From assembly GCA_041688815.1 (NCBI GenBank), contig JBDNHK010000007.1, positions 20,851 to 84,850 on the forward strand: DNA of 64,000 bases. The letters run 5' to 3'. This document shows positions 58,957 to 64,000 of the stretch, one piece after another. Positions within the stretch are counted from its first letter, which is position 1, and every line of letters starts with the position of its first letter. This DNA is from Rhabdothermincola_A sp041688815 (GTDB lineage: Bacteria > Actinomycetota > Acidimicrobiia > Acidimicrobiales > Acidimicrobilacustridaceae). Both the position numbers and the translations under genes were made by a program. The notes below the pieces were generated by a model, which did not search any database, was not told the DNA's origin, and saw only the letters and a list, made by a program, of their open reading frames with translations.

Positions 58957-59046
58957 TACGGTGGAGGGTTGGAGTGCCATGGTGATGCTCCTCGTCGAGG
59001 GCCCTCGGGCCGCTCGCAACTCGATCCACTCGACCTCGCCCAGTAA
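58957..59046 (+). promoter_or_regulatory. Leader of the crtYc operon with possible 25-codon ORF
   Basis: A -10 hexamer TACGGT (58957-58962), set within the small inverted repeat CCACC-TAC-GGTGG, is 6 bases from a TTG codon at 58969. From there a frame of 25 codons runs to TAA at 59044-59046. That TAA is the first half of the TAAGGA Shine-Dalgarno of crtYc. If translated, ribosomes ending here would be handed to crtYc. TTG use makes this uncertain. Confidence 0.35.
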
Positions 59047-59055
59047 GGACAAGCC

Positions 59056-59436
59056 GTGGACAAGGGACAGTACCTGTTCGTGATGGCGGCCTGTCTGGTC
59101 GTGACCCTTCCTCTCGAGTGGTTGTTCTCGGCGCGCGTGTACCGCCGTCCGCGACGCACCTTCTCGGCGGTGGCCCCGTTCTTCGTGGCGTTCTACCTGT
59201 GGGATGCGGTGGCCATCGCCCGCGACCACTGGTTCTTCAACGAGCAGTACGTGAGCGGAGTGGTGTTGCCCCTCGGGGTTCCCCTCGACGAGGCCGTCTT
59301 TTTCGTGGTGGTGCCGTTGTGCGCGTTGTTGTCCTACGAGAGCGTGCGCAACCTCCTCGACGGCCGGGTCACCTGGTTGCCGTTCGGGCCGGGCCGAGCC
59401 CCCGCGGGCCGAACTCCCGCAGGCCGGGACACCTGA
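59056..59436 (+). CDS. crtYc: Lycopene cyclase subunit, CrtYc type
   Basis: Heterodimeric actinobacterial lycopene cyclases have two small membrane subunits. The 126-residue protein has three membrane helices, with PLEWLFSARVYRRP, AVAPFFVAFYLWDAVAIARDHWFFN and GVPLDEAVFFVVVPLCALLSYE; the PxEE/LDE motif is typical of CrtYc. The C-terminus has a repeated PAGR. The GTG start has AAGGA six bases upstream. It overlaps crtYd by one base (TGATG). Confidence 0.9.
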   Translation: MDKGQYLFVMAACLVVTLPLEWLFSARVYRRPRRTFSAVAPFFVAFYLWDAVAIARDHWFFNEQYVSGVVLPLGVPLDEAVFFVVVPLCALLSYESVRNLLDGRVTWLPFGPGRAPAGRTPAGRDT

Positions 59437-59777
59437 TGCCCGAGTACACGGTGTTCGCCGTCGCCGGGGTGGTGCTGGTGGTGCTCTACGAGCGTCTGTG
59501 GTTGCGCAGCGGCATCTTCTCCGACTCCCGCTACTGGATCGCCATGGGGATCTGCTACGCCTTCATGATCGTGGTGAACGGTTGGTTCACCAAGCTGTCG
59601 GCCCCGATCGTGGAGTACACCCCCGATCTGCATCTCGGTCCCCGGTTCCCGTGGGACATCCCCGTGGAGGATTTCGTGTTCGGCTTCGCCCTGCTCACCG
59701 GTGTCCTGGCCCGATGGAAGGCCCTCGGTGGGCGCGGCGTGGAGCCGTCACCCCAGGAGCTCGAGGTGGATCGGTGA
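59436..59777 (+). CDS. crtYd: Lycopene cyclase subunit, CrtYd type
   Basis: The 113-residue protein has three membrane helices and the cyclase motif PWDIPVEDFVFGFALL, matching the second half of fungal and archaeal fused cyclases (PxED). With CrtYc it should form the beta-ring or epsilon-ring. The next gene, crtZ, suggests a beta-ring. It overlaps both neighbours. Confidence 0.9.
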   Translation: MPEYTVFAVAGVVLVVLYERLWLRSGIFSDSRYWIAMGICYAFMIVVNGWFTKLSAPIVEYTPDLHLGPRFPWDIPVEDFVFGFALLTGVLARWKALGGRGVEPSPQELEVDR

Positions 59778-60265
59778 GGCCGGCGCTGCGCTTCGGCCTG
59801 CAGGCGGCGACGGCCTTCGTGGTCATGGAACCGGTGGCCTATGCCGCCCATCGCTGGGTGATGCACGGACCGGGCATCGGCTGGCACGAGAGCCACCACG
59901 AGCCCCAGTCGGGCCTGGTCGAGAAGAACGACCTGTACCCGGTGGTGTTCGCGGCGGGCACGATCGCGGTCATGGCCGTCGGGGCCCGGTACCCCAGGTT
60001 GCAGAGCCTTCTCGCCGTGGGTGCCGGGGTCACGGCCTACGGTGTGGCCTACGGGTTCGTGCACGACGCCGTGGTGCACCGGCGGGTGCCCGGCGGTGGC
60101 GCGGTGGCCCGGCGATCGGCGCTGGCCCGCCGCTTGGCCCGCGCCCATCGCCGTCACCACGTCGACAGCGCCGAGCCCTTCGGCATGCTCGTTCCCTTCG
60201 GCGCCGCTTGGCGGGAGAGCGATCGTGTGACCCGTGCGGCGTCGGTGACATCGAGGTCGGCGTGA
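59774..60265 (+). CDS. crtZ: Beta-carotene hydroxylase
   Basis: The 163-residue membrane protein has the di-iron histidine clusters HRWVMHGPGIGWHESHH and HDAVVHRRV...RAHRRHH (HxxxxH, HxxHH, HxxxH, HxxHH). CrtZ adds 3-hydroxyl groups to beta-rings, which would give zeaxanthin and an attachment point for a sugar. The GTG overlaps the crtYd stop. Confidence 0.92.
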   Translation: MRPALRFGLQAATAFVVMEPVAYAAHRWVMHGPGIGWHESHHEPQSGLVEKNDLYPVVFAAGTIAVMAVGARYPRLQSLLAVGAGVTAYGVAYGFVHDAVVHRRVPGGGAVARRSALARRLARAHRRHHVDSAEPFGMLVPFGAAWRESDRVTRAASVTSRSA

Positions 60266-61449
60266 GCGCCGTCGCCCCGCTGGGGTGGTTGGCTGGATGG
60301 GGCGCCGGCTGGTGGTTGGGCTGGCGCCTGCCCGCGCTCGGCTCGGCCAGCACGGTGGTGCCCTTGGCCGGGGTGCGGGTGAAGCCATCGGTGGCCGTGG
60401 TGATTCCGGCACGGGACGAGGAGGCCTCGATCGGGGCTCTGCTCGAGTCACTCGCCCGCCAGACGACCCGACCGGCGGAGATCGTGGTGGTCGACGACGG
60501 GTCGACCGATTCGACCGCAGCGATCGCCGAAGCCGGCGGGGTGCGGGTCGTGCGTGCCGGTGAGCTTCCCGACGGCTGGGCCGGCAAGCCCTGGGCCTGC
60601 CAGGTGGGAGTGGGCGCCACCTCGGCGCCGGTGCTGGTGTTCCTCGACGCCGACGTCACCTTGGCCCCCGGCGCCCTCGCCGAGATCGTCGCCGAGCACC
60701 GCCAGCGCGAGGGGCTGGTGTCGGTGCTTCCCCACCATCTCCCCGTCGAGGGCTACGAGCAATGGTCGGCCCCGTGCAACGTGGTGTCGGTGATGGGCTC
60801 GGGGGCGGCTGCTCCGGGGGCGGGCGGGGCGGCCGACGTTGCGTTCGGGCCGTGCATGGTCACCAGCCGGGCCGAACTCGGTTCGGTGGGTGGCTTCGGC
60901 TCGGTGGCCTCCGAGGTGATCGAGGACATCGCCCTCGCCCGGCGCTACCGCGACCACGGCCTGCCGGTGCACGCGCGCGCCGGGGCCGACCTGGCGTCGT
61001 TTCGCATGTACCCGTCGGGGGCCGCGCAACTGGTCGAGGGCTGGACCAAGAACATGGCTGCCGGGGCGACCTCGGTGCCGTGGTGGCGCTCGATCCTCGT
61101 CGCCGCGTGGATCACCGCGGGCCTGGCCGGGCCCTTGGCCGCCTTGCGGCGTCGCGACCGGCAGGGCCTCGTCACCGCGGTCGTGGCCTGGCTCGCTTTC
61201 GCCGCTCAGTTCCGGGTGCTCAGCGCCCGTCTGGGTCGGTTCCGGTGGTGGGTGGGTCCGGCCTATCCGGCGCTGTTCGCCGGGTTCGCCGGCCTGTTCG
61301 CCCGTTCGGCCCGGGCCCGCTGGTGGCATCGGTCGGTCACGTGGCGGGGCCGTCAGGTGCCGGTGGGGGCCCGGCCGTCACCCGGTTCGGGGCGAGCCCT
61401 GCGGGCCGTTACCCGCACGGCGATCCTGGTGATGCGGGCCCGGTTGTAG
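60262..61449 (+). CDS. GT2 glycosyltransferase, carotenoid glycosyltransferase-like (CrtQ type)
   Basis: The 395-residue protein has an N-terminal membrane helix and the GT-A domain with AVVIPARDEEASI, EIVVVDDGSTDSTAAIA, VFLDADVTLAPGAL (DxD), and a Q/R-rich acceptor region, then C-terminal membrane helices. It resembles 4,4'-diaponeurosporenoate glycosyltransferases. Its position after crtZ implies glycosylation of a hydroxylated carotenoid. Its 3' end overlaps the convergent acyltransferase gene by 97 bases. Confidence 0.83.
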   Translation: MSAVAPLGWLAGWGAGWWLGWRLPALGSASTVVPLAGVRVKPSVAVVIPARDEEASIGALLESLARQTTRPAEIVVVDDGSTDSTAAIAEAGGVRVVRAGELPDGWAGKPWACQVGVGATSAPVLVFLDADVTLAPGALAEIVAEHRQREGLVSVLPHHLPVEGYEQWSAPCNVVSVMGSGAAAPGAGGAADVAFGPCMVTSRAELGSVGGFGSVASEVIEDIALARRYRDHGLPVHARAGADLASFRMYPSGAAQLVEGWTKNMAAGATSVPWWRSILVAAWITAGLAGPLAALRRRDRQGLVTAVVAWLAFAAQFRVLSARLGRFRWWVGPAYPALFAGFAGLFARSARARWWHRSVTWRGRQVPVGARPSPGSGRALRAVTRTAILVMRARL

Positions 61450-61871
61450 CGCTGGATCAACAGGCACGGCAGGTTGGCCACCACGGCGTAGGTGACCATG
61501 GCGACGGTGAGATACCAGGGGTTCCACAGGGCGAAGAAGGGCCCGGCGGCCATCACGACCCAGTGGGTGTACTCGGCGCGTCGGGTCTCGGCGGCGTAGC
61601 GCTGAAGGCGCGTGCGTCCGCCCGAGGAGCGTTTCGAGACGCCCCCGGCGAACAGGCCTCCGAGCTCGGGCGTGCGGTCCTTCCAGCGGCGTATGCCGAT
61701 CCGCTCGTACCGTCGGCCGGTGCGCTCGAACCGGCGGGGTCGGGTCAGCCAAGTGTCGTGGTCGAGCCGGTGCAGGGGGACTCGGTGCATGGCGTAGCCG
61801 ACGCTCACCCCGATCACCGCCCAGGCGACGATGTCGACCAGGATCGTCGAGCCGAGCGGGAGGTCCACCAT
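61353..61871 (-). CDS. Glycosyl-carotenoid acyltransferase-like membrane protein
   Basis: The 172-residue protein resembles glycosyl-4,4'-diaponeurosporenoate acyltransferase of the staphyloxanthin pathway. It has RIGIRRWKDRTPELGGLFAGGVSKR, ETRRAEYTHW with the conserved histidine, PFFALWNPWY, and NLPCLLIQRYNRAR. It would attach a fatty acid to the carotenoid sugar. The ATG is 7 bases after TACCGT (61879-61884 on the minus strand), a leaderless layout. It points against the GT gene and overlaps its end. Confidence 0.8.
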   Translation of the reverse strand: MVDLPLGSTILVDIVAWAVIGVSVGYAMHRVPLHRLDHDTWLTRPRRFERTGRRYERIGIRRWKDRTPELGGLFAGGVSKRSSGGRTRLQRYAAETRRAEYTHWVVMAAGPFFALWNPWYLTVAMVTYAVVANLPCLLIQRYNRARITRIAVRVTARRARPEPGDGRAPTGT

Positions 61872-61962
61872 CCCGGTGACGGTACTGCGGGCCGGGTCGG
61901 CGGTGCGGTTCGTCGGGGTCGTGTCATGATCCTCCGAATGCGGGGTCAGAGGTGGCAGGGAC

Positions 61963-62991
61963 ATGGACGAAGAGACCACCCATCGCCGGCGCTGGTGGAT
62001 CTTGGTGGTGCTGGCGCTCAGTGTCTTCCTCGTCGTGGTCGACAACACCATCGTCAACGTGGCCCTGCCCACGCTCAGTCGCGAGCTCGACGCCTCCATC
62101 TCCGAGCTCCAGTGGATCGTCGACGCCTACGCGCTGGTCTTCGCCGGCCTGCTCCTGCTGGGCGGTGGTCTGGGTGACCGATTCGGCCGTAAGGGCGTCA
62201 TGCAGATTGGCCTGGTGCTCTTTGCCGCCAGCTCCGTCCTCGGCGCCATTGCCACCACCACGAACCAGCTGATCGTGGCCCGGGGCACCATGGGCATCGG
62301 CGCCGCCCTGGTCTTCCCGGCCACCCTCGCCATCCTCACCAACACCTTCACCGACCCCATCTAACGAGCCAAGGTCATCGGCGCCTGGGCGGCAGTGTCG
62401 GGGCTGGCCGTGGCCTTCGGTCCGGTCACCGGCGGCTTCCTGCTCGAGCACTTCTGGTGGGGTTCGGTCTTCCTGGTCAACGTGCCGATCGTCATCGTCG
62501 CCGTCGGCGCCGGCGCCATCCTGCTGCCGACTTCGCGTGACCCCGAGGTCGCCCGGTTCGACATCCTCGGCACGGTGCTGTCGATCGCCGCCATCGGCCT
62601 CTTGGTTTTCACCGTGATCGCGGGCCCCCGCTACGGGTGGACGTCGGTACCGACCATCGGGGGCTTCGCGGTGTCGGCGCTGCTGCTCGCCGTGTTCATC
62701 TGGTGGGAGCTGCGAACGGCGAAGCCGCTCATCAACGTGCGCATCTTCCGGATCCCCACCTTCAGCGCCGCGGCCGGGTCGATCGCCGCCGCCTCCTTCT
62801 GTTTGTTCGGCTTCATCTTCATCATCACCCAGTACTTCCAGTTCGTGTTGGGCTACTCCACCCTGTCGGCCGGCGTGCACACGCTGCCCTTCGCCATCTT
62901 CGCCGGCATCACCGCACCGATCGCGGCCAAACTGGCGCTCCGGTTCGGCCTCAAGCCGGTGGGAATGGTCTACGAACCGGTGGAGGCCTGA
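61963..62991 (+). pseudogene. MFS drug transporter (DHA2-type), nonsense codon and truncated
   Basis: The first 134 codons encode a normal DHA2-type N-terminus (VVVDNTIVNVALPTL, WIVDAYALVFAGLLLLGGGLGDRFGRK). An in-frame TAA at 62362-62364 follows TDPI. Beyond it the same frame goes on with RAKVIGAWAAVSGLAVAFGPVTGGFLLEHFWW, the exact continuation of the family, where the stop codon replaces a usual Glu (GAA to TAA, one base). The frame then ends at 62991 after about 340 codons, against 450-530 in the family. The last four or more helices are missing. It is dead by two changes. Confidence 0.88.
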
Positions 62992-63033
62992 CTCGCGTCG
63001 AGGCTGTGGTCGTCGCTCGGTTGGTCGAGGGGT

Positions 63034-63555
63034 TCAGGCGTTCCGGCCGTGGAGCTGGTCCTTGAGGAACGACTCACGCGCCGCCCAGTAGGACACAGTG
63101 GCGGCGGCCACCGTGATACCGATGGTGACCAGGAACCCGGCGAGGCGGAACGGCCAGGGCCCGCTCTCGAAGAGGAGCACGAACGCGCGCAGCACCCCGA
63201 ACGCGGCCACGACCCCGGCCAACGCCGCGGTGACGTTGAGCAGGGTGGACCGGCTGATGCCGCCCGGTGGGTCGACGGTGAGCACCAGGAGGGCCACCAC
63301 CAACCCGAGGAGGGCCACGTCACCGATCTCTACGACATCGGTGAGCAACAACAGGCGGCCGCGGATGCCGTCACCGAGCGGGTCGGTGAAGACGTTGATG
63401 AACCCGCCGATGATGTTGAAGATCGATGCCACGAGCAGCCCGGTGGCGGCGAGGGTGGACGGATCCTGGAACAGGCCGCCCATGGCGCCGAGCGGAGCGG
63501 GCGCGTTGGCGGGTGGGGGCGGTGCGTCGCCCGGTTGGTCCTGGGGCTCGTTCAT
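63034..63555 (-). CDS. Hypothetical four-helix membrane protein
   Basis: The 173-residue protein has a proline-rich N-terminus (QPGDAPPPPANAPAP) and four membrane helices (about 35-60, 70-90, 100-125, 135-160). The only recognisable pattern is ESFLKDQLHGRNA at the end. I do not recognise the family. It is on the same strand and about 50 bases after the SPFH gene, so it may be cotranscribed with it. Confidence 0.6.
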   Translation of the reverse strand: MNEPQDQPGDAPPPPANAPAPLGAMGGLFQDPSTLAATGLLVASIFNIIGGFINVFTDPLGDGIRGRLLLLTDVVEIGDVALLGLVVALLVLTVDPPGGISRSTLLNVTAALAGVVAAFGVLRAFVLLFESGPWPFRLAGFLVTIGITVAAATVSYWAARESFLKDQLHGRNA

Positions 63556-63606
63556 GCAGCGATCTTCCCACGGCGGCGGGCCTCGTGCCCGCGACCGTGG
63601 GTTTGG

Positions 63607-64000
63607 TCAGCTCGGGCGGATCGGGGGCACGAAGGCGCGGGCCGGTCCGTCGGGGGCGTCGAACGGTGGCGACACCCCGTCGGTGGCGTCCAAGGGGTTC
63701 CCGATGAAGTGCCCGGCGGCCATCATCTGACGGATGGTGGTGGACATGCCGTCGACGGATCCGTCGATGGTGATGAGGTTCCCGGTGCCCTCGGCGGCGA
63801 AGTGGCGGATGGCTTCGGTCCACATGGCGAAGAGCACGAAGCTCGGGTCGAGGTTGGCGTCCTCCATGGCCAACGCGGCCTTGGCCATGCCCTGGGCCAC
63901 CTTGCGGCGGAAGGCGGCGACACCTTGACCCCGGAGGCGCGCCGCTTCCATCTCGGCCGCAGCGGCGATCTTGATGGCCGCCCCCTCGGCCTCGGCGGCC
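63607..64000 (-). CDS. SPFH/band-7 (stomatin-like) protein, C-terminal part (5' end outside window)
   Basis: The frame is open to the right edge of the window, so only the last 130 residues are visible. They start with an Ala/Glu-rich helix (AAEAEGAAIKIAAAAEMEAARL), followed by RKVAQGMAKAALAMEDANLDPSFVLFAMWTEAIRHFA and a short domain, similar to the end of flotillin-like SPFH proteins. Such proteins scaffold membrane microdomains and often partner with NfeD proteins. Confidence 0.72.
   Translation of the reverse strand, partial: AAEAEGAAIKIAAAAEMEAARLRGQGVAAFRRKVAQGMAKAALAMEDANLDPSFVLFAMWTEAIRHFAAEGTGNLITIDGSVDGMSTTIRQMMAAGHFIGNPLDATDGVSPPFDAPDGPARAFVPPIRPS

Noticed and set aside
62362..62364. 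Programmed readthrough or recoding at the in-frame stop of the MFS gene.
   Set aside because: The stop is TAA, not TGA, so selenocysteine insertion is not possible, and the gene is also truncated at its 3' end. Simple decay explains both.

Overview
The window is a 64 kb piece of a high-GC actinobacterial chromosome. WhiB, mycothiol MshA, a Rex-haem operon, an RsiG-like protein, CtpE-type ATPase and a heterodimeric lycopene cyclase all point to Actinobacteria. The class Acidimicrobiia fits best (inference from gene content, not a computed placement). Coding density is very high, genes overlap by ATGA/GTGA junctions, and only one clear intrinsic terminator was seen. No rRNA operon, CRISPR array, insertion sequence, phage or integrase was found. 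One tRNA (Lys-TTT) is present.

Layout. 0-10 kb: end of an NfeD protein, a whiB gene with its own promoter and terminator, selBA for selenocysteine, fxsA, a Nudix hydrolase, two metallo-beta-lactamase-fold hydrolases, an MFS exporter, and the divergent orn/dut pair. 10-16 kb: a stress or dormancy-like island with an RsbW-like kinase, two flavin-fold (PNPOx-like) proteins, a DevS/DosS-like sensor kinase broken by a 7-bp repeat, a response regulator without its phosphoacceptor half, and a CtpE-like P-type ATPase. 16-24 kb: DsbB plus a thioredoxin-fold partner, QueD, tRNA-Lys, then an envelope sugar/lipid operon (two glycosyltransferases, a ChbG/HpnK deacetylase, a methyltransferase and a methyltransferase-ABC1 kinase fusion). 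24-30 kb: a YgjP-like peptidase, a phosphatase, a MoaD-like protein, a CdsA-like membrane protein, RsiG, MshA/YbjN and a VapBC toxin-antitoxin pair. 30-36 kb: an acyl-CoA synthetase divergent from a Baeyer-Villiger monooxygenase, tandem SDR and amidohydrolase operon. 36-46 kb: ProC, a DUF62 SAM hydrolase with a 29-residue membrane peptide, an ABC exporter, an acyl-CoA ligase, and rex-MET8-hemA-hemC. 46-52 kb: a TrmH-type methyltransferase and a gamma-glutamyl-amine catabolic cluster. 52-56 kb: copper CsoR/CopZ, YaaA, and an MgtE_N-CBS plus Nramp-like pair behind a proline-rich leader ORF. 56-62 kb: a carotenoid cluster for a probably glycosylated and acylated carotenoid. 62-64 kb: a dead MFS gene, a membrane protein and the end of an SPFH protein.

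Two themes cut across the window. First, at least 18 genes have a TANNNT -10 hexamer 6 to 9 bases before the start codon and no Shine-Dalgarno sequence, so they are probably transcribed as leaderless mRNAs. Genes outside this set mostly have a clear AGGAGG-type site or are translationally coupled. Second, several genes are decaying in readable ways: a 7-bp repeat expansion, a single-G deletion, a nonsense codon and a 5' truncation. Either these are recent losses or, for the repeat, a reversible switch.

All functional calls rest on reading motifs and remembered family features. No database search was run.
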